A stretch of DNA of 64,000 nt from Pedobacter endophyticus (GCF_015679185.1 NZ_CP064939.1:1674001-1738000); one strand, 5' to 3'. Positions 48,039 to 56,312 are shown, counted from the first letter of the stretch. The notes: generated from the sequence alone by a model not told the origin. Translations and numbers: made by a program.

Positions 48039-48123
48039 CTGTCATCCTGACGAAGGAAGGATCTGCAAGCGATGAAACACCTGCCCGAGTTAGTCGGGGA
48101 TGCTTCGTTCCTCAGCATGACAG
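48039..48123. repeat. REP-like palindromic element 4
   Basis: Opens CTGTCATCCTGACGAAGG and closes CCTCAGCATGACAG, forming terminal inverted repeats. It lies between hisF and hisIE, upstream of the true hisIE start. Confidence 0.85.
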
Positions 48124-48137
48124 CAAAAACAAATAAA

Positions 48138-48740
48138 ATGACTATTGATGTTAGTACCCTTGATTGGGATAAAACGGCTGGCTTACTTCCAGTAATTATT
48201 CAGGACTATAAAACCCTGGAGGTTTTAATGCTCGGTTACATGAATGCTGAGGCGCTCGAAAAAACACAAACTGAAGGTAAGGTTACGTTCTTTTCACGCT
48301 CAAAAAACCGCCTTTGGACAAAAGGAGAAACCAGCAACAACTTCCTTTATGTAAAAGAACTTTTTGTTGATTGCGATAACGACACCGTTTTAATCAAGGC
48401 TGATGCGGTAGGCCCTACTTGCCATACAGGAAGTCGCAGCTGTTTTAAAACGGAGTTTAATCAAAACTTTATCTTCGAGCTTGAAAACATCATAAATGAT
48501 AGATACGAAAATCCGGTTGAAGGTTCGTACATCAACAAAATGCGTGGCAAGGGCTTGAACAAAATTGCACAAAAAGTTGGTGAAGAAGGCGTTGAAACTG
48601 TAATTGCCGCACTTGCAGAAACGGAAGAAGAGTTAATTGGCGAGGCTTCAGATTTAGTTTTTCACCTGCTATTTTTATTGAAAGAGAAAGGACTATCCAT
48701 ACAAGATATTGCGAAAAATTTAGAGAAAAGGCATAAATAA
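48138..48740 (+). CDS. hisI: Bifunctional phosphoribosyl-AMP cyclohydrolase / phosphoribosyl-ATP pyrophosphatase
   Basis: About 200 residues from the ATG at 48138 (MTIDVSTLDWDKTAGLLP). An upstream in-frame ATG at 48072 lies inside the REP-like element and is unlikely to be used. The cyclohydrolase half has VKELFVDCDNDTVLIKAD and CHTGSRSCF (zinc and Mg ligands). The pyrophosphohydrolase half (about residues 115-200) has GEEGVETVIAALAE followed by EEELIGEASDLVFHLLFLL. Last gene of the his operon. Confidence 0.96.
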   Translation: MTIDVSTLDWDKTAGLLPVIIQDYKTLEVLMLGYMNAEALEKTQTEGKVTFFSRSKNRLWTKGETSNNFLYVKELFVDCDNDTVLIKADAVGPTCHTGSRSCFKTEFNQNFIFELENIINDRYENPVEGSYINKMRGKGLNKIAQKVGEEGVETVIAALAETEEELIGEASDLVFHLLFLLKEKGLSIQDIAKNLEKRHK

Positions 48741-48978
48741 GGTAGAAGGTAAAAGGTGTAAGGTATAGGGCGCTATCCCGAGCCTGAAGTTAGAGGCAGA
48801 GGGTCAAAGGCGTAAGTTAGAAGGCGCTATCCCGAACCAAAAACAAAGCGCTAAATCGCAATTTGTGCTACGTGCAAAAACCTTAGACCTTACACCTTCC
48901 GCCTTAAACCTCTATTTCCCTACACCTTTCACCTTAAACCTCCATTTCCCTCCACATTTCGCCTTAAACCTTAATAAA
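48741..48978. repeat. Bipartite AAGGT / inverted ACCTT tract with GGCGCTATCCCGA copies
   Basis: G/A-rich words (GGTAGAAGGTAAAAGGTG, then TAAGGTATAGG) open the tract. Two copies of GGCGCTATCCCGA (from 48768 and 48822) lie inside, and C/T-rich inverted words (ACCTTAGACCTTACACCTTC, then CCTTAAACCTC) fill 48879-48978. It occupies the whole 240-bp gap before the WD40 gene. No gene was seen. Confidence 0.8.
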
Positions 48979-48980
48979 CC

Positions 48981-49880
48981 ATGCTTAAACACCTCAAAAC
49001 CCTTTCTGGCCATCAAAATCCTATTTATGCGTTGGCAAATTCCGATCGCGATGAAACTTTTTTCAGTGCAGGGAATGACAAGGGCGTTGTAGAATGGTCG
49101 CTGGAAACGATGGCCTTTGTTAAGGTAATGATGCCCGTTCAAAGTTCGGTGTATTACCTGCATTATTACAACAACCAGCTTTTTGTTGGCGAACGCAGTG
49201 GGGCATTCAGTGTGTATGATTTTAATGCGCAAAAGGTAATCGAACGAATTAATGCACACACGAAACCCATTTTCAATATTCAGACGGTTAAAGGCAAAAA
49301 TGAACTCTTAACTACTGGCGAAGATGGAACAGTTGCCGTGTGGTCGCTTAATGATTTTAAAGAAATATATCGCTTTCAGGCCGCTTATGATACCGTAAGG
49401 GCTATTGCAATCTCGCCCGATGAAACCGAAATCGCTTTTGGATGCAAAGACCACTTAATCAAGATTTACAACCTTAATGATTATAGCATCAAACAGAATT
49501 TAGACAGCCATTCATTACCGGTTACATCGTTAGCTTACCACCCGGAGGGCAAATACCTGATTTCTGGAAGCAGAGATGCGCAGCTGAAAATTTGGAGCCT
49601 ACCTAATTACGAGCTTCTGCAAAATATTCCGGCGCATATGTTTACGGTTTATGATATCTCTTTTCACCCAACCCTACCCTATTTCGCAACCAGCAGTCAA
49701 GATAAAAGCATAAAAATTTGGGATGCCGAGAACTTTAAGCTGTATAAAATTTTAAGTTTAGAAAAAACAGGCATTGGCCATACACATTCCATCAATAAAA
49801 TAATGTGGAGCAATGATGGTAAGTATTTAATTTCTACCGGCGATGACAGGCAGTTGATGATTTGGGAAATGGAGGGTTAG
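48981..49880 (+). CDS. WD40 beta-propeller protein
   Basis: 299 residues forming about six to seven WD40 blades: patterns such as LTTGEDGTVAVWSL, LISGSRDAQLKIWSL, FATSSQDKSIKIWD and LISTGDDRQLMIWE, each with the GH...WD spacing. No signal peptide, so it probably acts in the cytosol as a scaffold. No enzymatic domain is attached. It follows the his operon but across a repeat tract, so a functional link is not implied. Its 3' end overlaps the convergent nucleotidyltransferase remnant by 4 bp. Confidence 0.9.
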   Translation: MLKHLKTLSGHQNPIYALANSDRDETFFSAGNDKGVVEWSLETMAFVKVMMPVQSSVYYLHYYNNQLFVGERSGAFSVYDFNAQKVIERINAHTKPIFNIQTVKGKNELLTTGEDGTVAVWSLNDFKEIYRFQAAYDTVRAIAISPDETEIAFGCKDHLIKIYNLNDYSIKQNLDSHSLPVTSLAYHPEGKYLISGSRDAQLKIWSLPNYELLQNIPAHMFTVYDISFHPTLPYFATSSQDKSIKIWDAENFKLYKILSLEKTGIGHTHSINKIMWSNDGKYLISTGDDRQLMIWEMEG

Positions 49881-50337
49881 GGATTTTCGCGTTTCTTTTC
49901 AAGGTCAGCAACATCTGCAATATCAATTTTTCGTCCACTTGATTTCTTATTCTTTATCAATTCGTCCAAGCCAATATAGTTTACTTTCAAATCATCGTCG
50001 AGTTCTATTATCAACCTTTCAGAATAAGCTTCTTCAAATATTACTCCGTCTATGCTCGTCAAATATCGATTCTTAAAGGAGGAAAACCAATCTGATTAAT
50101 TAAGTTTGGTTTCGAAAAGTCTGCTTTAGTAAAGCCAACTGAGGCAAATCCAAAGTCATTAATGACCATTACCATCTTAGATGCATTTTCTTCAGAGATA
50201 TCAATCCAAACGTCCAAGTCTCCTGTATATCTTGGTTTTCCGTGAAATGCCATAGCATAACCCCCCACAATTAGATAATCTACCTCATATTGGTTAAGAA
50301 GCAATAAAAAATCTTCAAAATCATTGGAGAGAATCAT
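49877..50337 (-). pseudogene. Frameshifted nucleotidyltransferase (AbiEii/DUF6036-like toxin)
   Basis: Two frames read as one protein. 50059-50337 gives 92 residues with VGGYAMAFHGKPRYTGDLDVWID (the GG...DxD core of AbiEii-type transferases), ending PPLRIDI. 49877-50062 gives TSIDGVIFEEAYSERLIIELDD, then DELIKNKKSSGRKIDIADV, the rest of the family. The join lies at a run of three T on the coding strand (50061-50063); adding one T would restore DILTSIDG and give about 153 residues. Either the gene is broken, or expression uses a frameshift, or there is a sequencing error. Confidence 0.75.
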
Positions 50338-50540
50338 TTCCGGATAATAGCTTTTTTAAACTTTGTTTTATCCATTCTTTGTCCAGGCTTTAAAGTTTGA
50401 TTTATCAGAAAAGTAACCGCTGAAATTCTTTCCTGTGGAGACTTAGTTAGCCAATAATTCAAGTTTTCATATGCCTCATCATGTTCCAGCATATTAAATT
50501 TATTCATCACCATGGCCATTTTCCTAACTTTTTGCTCCAT
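50334..50540 (-). CDS. Small protein upstream of the nucleotidyltransferase (antitoxin candidate)
   Basis: 68 residues from ATG 50540; a longer reading frame from 50654 runs into the repeat array and is unlikely. The sequence is helical and basic, with VMNKFNMLEHDEAYENLNYWLTKSPQERI and a Lys-rich end. It overlaps the nucleotidyltransferase gene by 4 bp, so the two were translated together. The WLTKSPQER motif recurs in the 54-residue protein at 38420. A role as partner or antitoxin of the transferase is an inference from the layout. Confidence 0.7.
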   Translation of the reverse strand: MEQKVRKMAMVMNKFNMLEHDEAYENLNYWLTKSPQERISAVTFLINQTLKPGQRMDKTKFKKAIIRK

Positions 50541-50561
50541 AATTTTCAAAATTAATATGAG

Positions 50562-50569
50562 CAAATATA
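50562..50569 (-). promoter_or_regulatory. Possible -7 element for the nucleotidyltransferase module
   Basis: On the minus strand TATATTTG matches TAnnTTTG, 21 bp before the ATG at 50540. No TTG lies at the -33 position; a 12-A run sits there on the same strand, just inside the edge of the palindrome array. Confidence 0.4.
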
Positions 50570-50614
50570 ATGAAAAATAGTAGTTTTTTTTTTTAGGCAC
50601 AAGTGCACTCAAAA

Positions 50615-51024
50615 CAGTGCTGGCCGAGATTTCCAATCTGATCCTATCTAACACTGGATTTAAAATCCAGAGCTATTTAAATCAGGATTGCAAATCCTGA
50701 TTAGCGGACAGTGCTGGTCGAGATCCATGCTGGTCGAGATTTCCAATCTCGTCCTATCTAATACTGGATTTAAAATCCAGGGCTATTTAAATCAGGATTG
50801 CAAATCCTGATTGGCGGACAGTGCTGGTCGAGATTTCCAATCTCACCCTATCTAATACTGGATTTAAAATCCAGGGCTATTTAAATCAGAATTGAAAATC
50901 CTGATTAGCGGACGGTGCTGGTCGAGATTTCCAATCTCGTCCTATCTAATACTGGATTTTAAATCCAGGGCTATTTAAATCAGGATTGCAAATCCTGATT
51001 AGCGGACGGTGCTGGCCGAGATGA
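50615..51024. repeat. Tandem array of 94-bp units, each of three palindromes
   Basis: Four full units start at 50615, 50725, 50819 and 50913, with a fifth partial unit from 51007. The period is exactly 94 bp except for a 16-bp partial duplication (50709-50724). Each unit has GAGATT-TCC-AATCTC, then CTGGATTT-A-AAATCCAG, then ATCAGGATT-GCA-AATCCTGAT. The array fills the gap between the nucleotidyltransferase module and the PHP-like gene, with no gene visible in it. Confidence 0.95.
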
Positions 51025-51057
51025 CGAATCGTTTTTAAGGAATATGCTCTCGAAAGC

Positions 51058-53136
51058 CTAGTTTTCCAACCAAATCATTTGGGTAAAGGCGCCATTGGTT
51101 GCGATGTCCCAGGCTTCTACCCTAACCCATTTCCTATCTTTCAGATCTACATTCCAATTAAAGGCTTTGTTTCCGAATGCGGTGGTAGTATTTAAATTGA
51201 TACGTGTTCGATAAACCTTATTACCATCGCCCGAAATCACTTCTACAAAACTCAAGGGGAAAGTCCAGTTTAATTCCATTTTGATATTTGCCTTGCCGTC
51301 TCCTATTTTAAGCGTTTCGCCAGCTCGTTTTCCGTTTATACTGAATGATGGAATTACAATTTCGCCTGTTGAAACAAAAAACTTACCATTTTTAATGGCA
51401 TCTAACACTGGTTGCCAGCCATCTTTGTAATCGGGCACTTTATCAAGTTCCAGATAATTGGCATTTAAGTGGGCGTACATTTCGTTTTGGTGGGTAATGG
51501 TAAAAATATCGGCCTCGGCAATTACATGTTTTTTCAATCCCCAGTTGGCCATGTCATCCATCAGGTTTAGTACACGCTTGCTTAAGGTGGGCAACGACAA
51601 ATCGCCGGGAATAGCTTTCCAGGCAGCGCCCAAAAAGGTTTCCGATTTGAAGAAATTTTCGTCCTTATATTTGTCGGGATATCCGGTCGAAGCTTTGGTG
51701 CGGGCATGCGCAGTCCATGCCAGGCCCTTTTCCTGTTCCAGCAGTTTCAACATTTCTTCCTTGTTCTCTACATGATAAACAGTGCCGTATTTAGGATCTG
51801 TCATTGAGAAAGGTTGTTCATCTTTTTTAGACATTACCCAGTAAATGGGTTTGGGAAAAAATGCCAACCAATGACCACCATAAAAATTATTTGCCTCCTC
51901 GCCCGGAAGCAATAAAAAGTTCGGGTCCGATAACCGTTTGGTTTGCTTAAAAAGTGCATCCAGTTCGTTTAATCTGGTAGAATCTGGCCCTTTCGGATGC
52001 CCCGGTCCGTGAAATTCGGCAAGCTTAACGATGTTTAGCCCGGCTTTTTTCAACACATCAACAAATTCAGGCTTTTCCGGAACGGGCTTTCCGCTCAGAA
52101 CCACATCAGAGATAAATTCATTGTGAAAGTGGGTGGCCATCGTTTTATAGCCCTTTACAGGAATATAAGTATCGCCATGGGTAAACTTTTTAACTTCGTT
52201 AAGTGTGCTTTTTGCATTTTCGAGCGATAAAAGGCAGAAAAAATTGAGTCGCTGCGCTGTTTTTGGTGGTGCATTAAACCAGGGCACAAACCGTTTATCG
52301 CCCAATGGATCTTGACGAATACCAATCCCATAATCAGGAATCAAGTTTAAATAATTACTTCCCTTCCATGTGAATTTTAAATTGAAGGCTTCATCCAGTG
52401 GATAAAAATACTGGTGTGGCGCTGGGAACAAGGCCAGGCTTCCGTTGGCCTGCTCGCCAATTACAGTGCGGTATTTAACCTCGAGATTTTTGCTTGCTTC
52501 TCCTTTAACTGGCTTTTCGCTTTGCATTTCATCTTTTACGTTGCTCCAGGCCACATTTCCCCAAACATTTTGCTTGCAAACCAAGCCTGCATCATATAAA
52601 ATAGCGGTCGAATCTTTGTCCGTAGCCATTACCGCAGCTACATTAAACAACGGACTTCCGTTATAGGTGGTAATTTCGAGCGTGCCCTTAAAAATCGTCG
52701 ATTCCACCTCGGCAATAGAAACAATCGTTTGTATTCCCTCAGTACGCACTGTGGCATTCCGCTTGTTGAATTTTACAGCATTTGTAGTGTATGGCCTTGT
52801 AGGTACCCGATCGAAAAACACGTCCCAGCCGCCACTCGATGGGCTTAATGTTCGGCTGCCTACCCGAAGCACAAAAGCAGGATCGAGGTTGCTCGTAATT
52901 TCTTTAAACGCCCCTTTGTTGCCGAGCTGCAAGCTGGTAAATAAGGGTTTATCTTGTGCTAAATTTAAAATCATTTTACCTGTACTGCCGTTTCCGGCGG
53001 GCCACGTTACAATTAATTCCGTTTGTTTGGCCTGTACAACTGCACCATTTTTTTTAACGGCTTTTAGATTAATTAAATTTTGGGCAAATGACAGCTTGCC
53101 GCAGAGGATCAGTAAAATTAAAAGTGCTTTTTTCAT
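51058..53136 (-). CDS. Secreted PHP-like putative metal-dependent hydrolase
   Basis: 692 residues with a signal peptide (LLILLILCGKLSFAQ). The first ~330 residues look like a beta-rich domain. From residue 333 there is MATHFHNEF (His336, His338), then LAEFHGPGHPKG, LLPGEEANNFYGGH and LAWTAHARTK, and later HVIAEADIF. These His/Asp/Glu clusters resemble a PHP-type metal site, but spacing was not verified against the family. Substrate unknown; a periplasmic or surface phosphoesterase or a carbohydrate-related enzyme is possible. It stands alone between the palindrome array and a repeat-rich gap. Confidence 0.55.
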   Translation of the reverse strand: MKKALLILLILCGKLSFAQNLINLKAVKKNGAVVQAKQTELIVTWPAGNGSTGKMILNLAQDKPLFTSLQLGNKGAFKEITSNLDPAFVLRVGSRTLSPSSGGWDVFFDRVPTRPYTTNAVKFNKRNATVRTEGIQTIVSIAEVESTIFKGTLEITTYNGSPLFNVAAVMATDKDSTAILYDAGLVCKQNVWGNVAWSNVKDEMQSEKPVKGEASKNLEVKYRTVIGEQANGSLALFPAPHQYFYPLDEAFNLKFTWKGSNYLNLIPDYGIGIRQDPLGDKRFVPWFNAPPKTAQRLNFFCLLSLENAKSTLNEVKKFTHGDTYIPVKGYKTMATHFHNEFISDVVLSGKPVPEKPEFVDVLKKAGLNIVKLAEFHGPGHPKGPDSTRLNELDALFKQTKRLSDPNFLLLPGEEANNFYGGHWLAFFPKPIYWVMSKKDEQPFSMTDPKYGTVYHVENKEEMLKLLEQEKGLAWTAHARTKASTGYPDKYKDENFFKSETFLGAAWKAIPGDLSLPTLSKRVLNLMDDMANWGLKKHVIAEADIFTITHQNEMYAHLNANYLELDKVPDYKDGWQPVLDAIKNGKFFVSTGEIVIPSFSINGKRAGETLKIGDGKANIKMELNWTFPLSFVEVISGDGNKVYRTRINLNTTTAFGNKAFNWNVDLKDRKWVRVEAWDIATNGAFTQMIWLEN

Positions 53137-53613
53137 CAGCTTGAGTAGGGTGATTTGGTTAGAAAGTGCTTTGTTACCGCCAGTAAAACGATAAACCTTT
53201 CATTGCCTAAAGTAGCTTTTCTGTTTATCATTTCCATTTATGCCGCTAAAAAATGCGCCTTTAGGCTGTAACAATATTGTGAACAGAACGTATCTAAGTT
53301 GCTGTGAAAACGCAAAAAAATATTCTTTATAGTGGCCTGGAAACGATCAACGCCGTGAACATACACCCTTCGACAACGCTTTTAAAAACAATATAAATCG
53401 TCATTTCGAGCGCAGTCGAGAAATCTTTGAACCCGACTTTGTTCAAAGATTTCTCTTCCACAGGAGCTCCTGCGGAGCAATCGGTCTAAATGACAGTTCG
53501 TGGAAAACTCTGTCACCCCAACTCCTTTGTTTCTTTCAAAAACTGACCGTCGAGGACAACGACCGTTTTTCGTAATGCCATACAGGTCGGCTCTGGTTTA
53601 GAACATTGGGCTG
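53137..53613. other. Intergenic region, 477 bp
   Basis: Contains the REP-like element 5 and AT-rich flanks. No coding sequence or TAnnTTTG promoter was found by eye. It separates the PHP-like gene from the metal-efflux operon. Confidence 0.6.
53398..53494. repeat. REP-like palindromic element 5
   Basis: Opens TCGTCATTTCGAGCGCAGTC and ends AATGACA. It holds a perfect 15-bp stem (GAGAAATCTTTGAAC at 53418-53432 with its complement at 53441-53455) and a 12-bp palindrome, CAGGAGCTCCTG (53461-53472). Confidence 0.85.
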
Positions 53614-54885
53614 CTAATGCTCATGACCTCCCGTATTAGATAATTTGGCGTTGACGAAAAATGCACCTTTGGTTACAACCTGAGCATTCTTTGCCACATC
53701 TTGCACAAAGGTTACCGCCGTATAGCCCATATTTGAAACACCCCTTACCACTTCTATTTTTTCGAGACTAATGCCATTGCCAGCAGTCTTTTCATCTTCG
53801 TGCGAATGTTCTTCACCTCCTTCTTCCTCGTGGTGTTCTTCTGGCTTTTTATCGGTGACTACAAAAACATAATCTCTGGCATTATCGCTTGCGATGGCCT
53901 CGGTAGGCACGGCTGGTGCGGTTACATTATTCAGGCTTACAATCCCTGTAACATTCATTCCATCAATTAAACCGCGTTTGTTTCCCGTTACATCGCAATG
54001 CACCGAAACGGTTTTACTCTCATTTTCGAACGATGAGCCAATGCTAAAAACTTTTGCGTCGTACTCGTCAACAGGATTATTTGTTAAGGTAAAATGTATG
54101 GTCTGGCCAACTTTTAACAAGGGTAAATCCTTTTCAAACACCTGTAAATCCAGGTGCAGCGAGCTGTTATCTACAATTTCTAAAACGGGAGCAGACACAT
54201 CAACATAACTGCCAATTTTGGCAAATACATTGCTAACTACGCCCTTGAGCGAGCTTTTAATTACCAGTGTGGTTTTTAAACTATTATTTGATACCGAAGC
54301 TGGATTAATGCCCATCAACCTGATCTGTTGCTGCAATGATGCCTTTCGGGTAAGCAGCGAATTTAACTCGGCGGTAGCATTTTGCAAATTCTTCAAAGCT
54401 CCCGCATTGCCCGCGTTAAGTTCTTTTTGTCGCTGCACTTCCTGGTCGGCGAAGGTTATCTTGTTGCTTACGGCCAGATATTCCTCTTGTAACTGGATAA
54501 ACTGTGGATTGGAAATTGTAGCTATTACCTGTCCTTTTTTAACATAATCGCCAATCTGTACATTCAGTGTTTTAATCACACCACCGTACAGCGAAGTGGT
54601 ATTTCCCCTATTGTTGTTTGGAACCCTAAGTGTACCGTTAGCTTTTATAGTTGCGGTGAGCTCCTTGTTTTCGAGGTTGCCAAATTTTATCCCGGCTGCC
54701 TTTATTTGCTCTTGGGTAAGTGTTGCAATGGTTGTTGGTTCTTCCTCGTGCCCGGCCTCTTCAGTTTTTGCCTCTTCTTTTGCGTCTTTATTTTCGCTAT
54801 TGCTTCCTTTTTCGTTGTTACAAGCGGTAAAAAGCAATAAAGTTAGGGCTACTGTTGCTGTGATCTTGTTTATATAGAATTTCAT
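53614..54885 (-). CDS. RND efflux periplasmic adaptor (CzcB/CusB type)
   Basis: 423 residues. The lipobox LLFTAC anchors the protein. The order barrel-sandwich, alpha-hairpin, beta-barrel is visible: VIKTLNVQIGDYVKKGQVIATISNP and SLKGVVSNVFAKIGSYV frame the lipoyl-like domain, and DLPLLKVGQTIHFTL the barrel. Two His/Glu-rich stretches occur, one after the lipobox (KEEAKTEEAGHEEEPTT) and one at EEHHEEEGGEEHSHEDE, probably metal-binding. It links the inner-membrane pump at 56766 and the outer-membrane channel at 54888, 2 bp upstream. Confidence 0.94.
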   Translation of the reverse strand: MKFYINKITATVALTLLLFTACNNEKGSNSENKDAKEEAKTEEAGHEEEPTTIATLTQEQIKAAGIKFGNLENKELTATIKANGTLRVPNNNRGNTTSLYGGVIKTLNVQIGDYVKKGQVIATISNPQFIQLQEEYLAVSNKITFADQEVQRQKELNAGNAGALKNLQNATAELNSLLTRKASLQQQIRLMGINPASVSNNSLKTTLVIKSSLKGVVSNVFAKIGSYVDVSAPVLEIVDNSSLHLDLQVFEKDLPLLKVGQTIHFTLTNNPVDEYDAKVFSIGSSFENESKTVSVHCDVTGNKRGLIDGMNVTGIVSLNNVTAPAVPTEAIASDNARDYVFVVTDKKPEEHHEEEGGEEHSHEDEKTAGNGISLEKIEVVRGVSNMGYTAVTFVQDVAKNAQVVTKGAFFVNAKLSNTGGHEH

Positions 54886-54887
54886 TG

Positions 54888-56306
54888 TTATTTATTGATT
54901 AATGAATAAATGTTAATTACCGACTGGTTTACCTGTTGAATACTTTGTAAGTAGTTTAGCTTTATATCGGTAGCCGTTTGTAAGGCATAAAGATATTCTA
55001 CGTAGCTGATATCGCCCGTACGATAGCCCAATTGCGCTGCAGAAACTATTTTTTCTGCATTCGGAAGCGCTTGTTGCTGATAGTAACTGAACCCTTTCAA
55101 ATTTTGCTGGTATTGCTGCAGCGCATTTTGAAGCTGTTTTTCCAATAATAGCTGTTGCTGCTTCGCGTGGGCTTCTGCGGCTTGCCTTTGGTAATCGAAA
55201 GCCCGGGTTTTGAATTTGGTTGCACTGAACAGGGGAATGGAGATTCCGATATTTACCGAACTAAATCTATCGCCCGAATTGAGGTATCGTTCCTGCCCGT
55301 TTATAGTATGAAAACCGATTAAAGATTGGTTGACATAACCCAAAGTAAAATCGGGCAACGCTTGTGCCCGCTCTACCTTCTTGTTTTGTTCGGCAATTAA
55401 AACATCTTGATAAAGCATTCGTATAGCCGGATGGTTTGCCACGGCATCACTATCGAGCAAAGCACTAATTTGCAGGGGCTTAAATTCGGGTTCGCTGCTG
55501 ATTTCAAACTGTTCTTTTGTATTCATTAATGCCTGTAGATCCTGATAAGCGTTTTGCAGGTAAACTTCATTTTGTTTCAGCAACAAATTAATCTCGCCTC
55601 TTTTCGCTTCAGCGGTGCTAATCTCCACCTTTTTAATGTCGCCCACCTGATATCTCAACTCAGCCACCTTGGTGAAACTGTTATAAAGGCTATCGAGATT
55701 CAAGAGCTGCTTTTGATTGTTTTGCAGATACTGTATTTGGTAATAATGCGTCCGCACCTCGGTTTTTAAGTCGAGCGCCGACATTTCGCCTTGCAATTGC
55801 TTGCTTTTTACGGTTGCATTCAGGAGCTGCTTTTTAGCACCGAACAAAGTCGGGAAGGGAATCGTTTGCGACGCCTGATACGACTGATCAAATTCCGAAC
55901 TGTTGTACTGCCCTAACTGAGCGCTAAGATCGAACTTTGGTAGTTCGCCTGCAGACTTGGTTAAGCTTTGGGCAGATTTTACCTCAAAATCCTTCGCCTT
56001 AATGTTGCCATTATTTTGCAAAGCGATGTTTATGGCTTCGTTTACGTCGATTATTTTCTTGGTTTGCGAATTGGCAGTGAAACTTATTATTGACAACAAC
56101 AATAGGCAATAAGCAAGTCGCCAGCGGCGGCAATTAGCAATGGGCAAATCGCTTCGCCTCGCAATTGGCAATTGGCAAATCGCCTGCCTCGAAAATCTGC
56201 ATGGGGTAAACTTTCTATGTTGCACTTTGCCTGTCGCCCATTGTTCATCGCCCATTGCACATTGTCCATTGCCTTTTGCCAATCGCTCATTTATATATTT
56301 CTTCAT
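54888..56306 (-). CDS. TolC-family outer membrane efflux protein (CzcC type), N-terminus altered by repeat
   Basis: 472 residues. The mature part shows two long coiled-coil pairs with EISTAEAKRGEINLLLKQNEVYL and ISYVEYLYALQTATDIKLN, typical of OEP channels. The signal-peptide core (LAYCLLLLSIISFTANSQ) begins only near residue 64. The first ~60 residues are encoded by a GCAATTGGC-word tract (56100-56288). This tract appears to have been inserted after MKKYIN, so export may be impaired, or translation may begin elsewhere. It lies between the adaptor gene (2 bp) and the four-helix-bundle gene (6 bp). Confidence 0.88.
   Translation of the reverse strand: MKKYINERLAKGNGQCAMGDEQWATGKVQHRKFTPCRFSRQAICQLPIARRSDLPIANCRRWRLAYCLLLLSIISFTANSQTKKIIDVNEAINIALQNNGNIKAKDFEVKSAQSLTKSAGELPKFDLSAQLGQYNSSEFDQSYQASQTIPFPTLFGAKKQLLNATVKSKQLQGEMSALDLKTEVRTHYYQIQYLQNNQKQLLNLDSLYNSFTKVAELRYQVGDIKKVEISTAEAKRGEINLLLKQNEVYLQNAYQDLQALMNTKEQFEISSEPEFKPLQISALLDSDAVANHPAIRMLYQDVLIAEQNKKVERAQALPDFTLGYVNQSLIGFHTINGQERYLNSGDRFSSVNIGISIPLFSATKFKTRAFDYQRQAAEAHAKQQQLLLEKQLQNALQQYQQNLKGFSYYQQQALPNAEKIVSAAQLGYRTGDISYVEYLYALQTATDIKLNYLQSIQQVNQSVINIYSLINK
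56100..56288. repeat. GCAATTGGC-word tract inside the 5' end of the TolC-family gene
   Basis: GCAATTAGCAATGGGCAAATCG, GCAATTGGCAATTGGCAAATCG on the plus strand, followed by inverted words GCCCATTGTTCATC, GCCCATTGCAC and GTCCATTGCC. The tract is bipartite and lies within the signal-peptide region of the TolC-family gene. Confidence 0.8.
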
Positions 56307-56312
56307 TTTTTT

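Noticed and set aside
48072..48137. Upstream start for hisIE
   Set aside because: Those codons lie in the REP-like element at 48039-48123; the ATG at 48138 begins the conserved family N-terminus.
50541..50654. N-terminal extension of the small protein at 50334 into the palindrome array
   Set aside because: The extension is encoded by the repeat and poly-T region; the ATG at 50540 has a -7 element at the right distance.
50615..51024. CRISPR array
   Set aside because: Units are contiguous 94-bp tandem repeats with no unique spacers, and no cas genes are present.
56087..56290. 67-residue reading frame in another frame at the TolC-family gene start
   Set aside because: It is encoded by the GCAATTGGC tract and has no recognisable feature.
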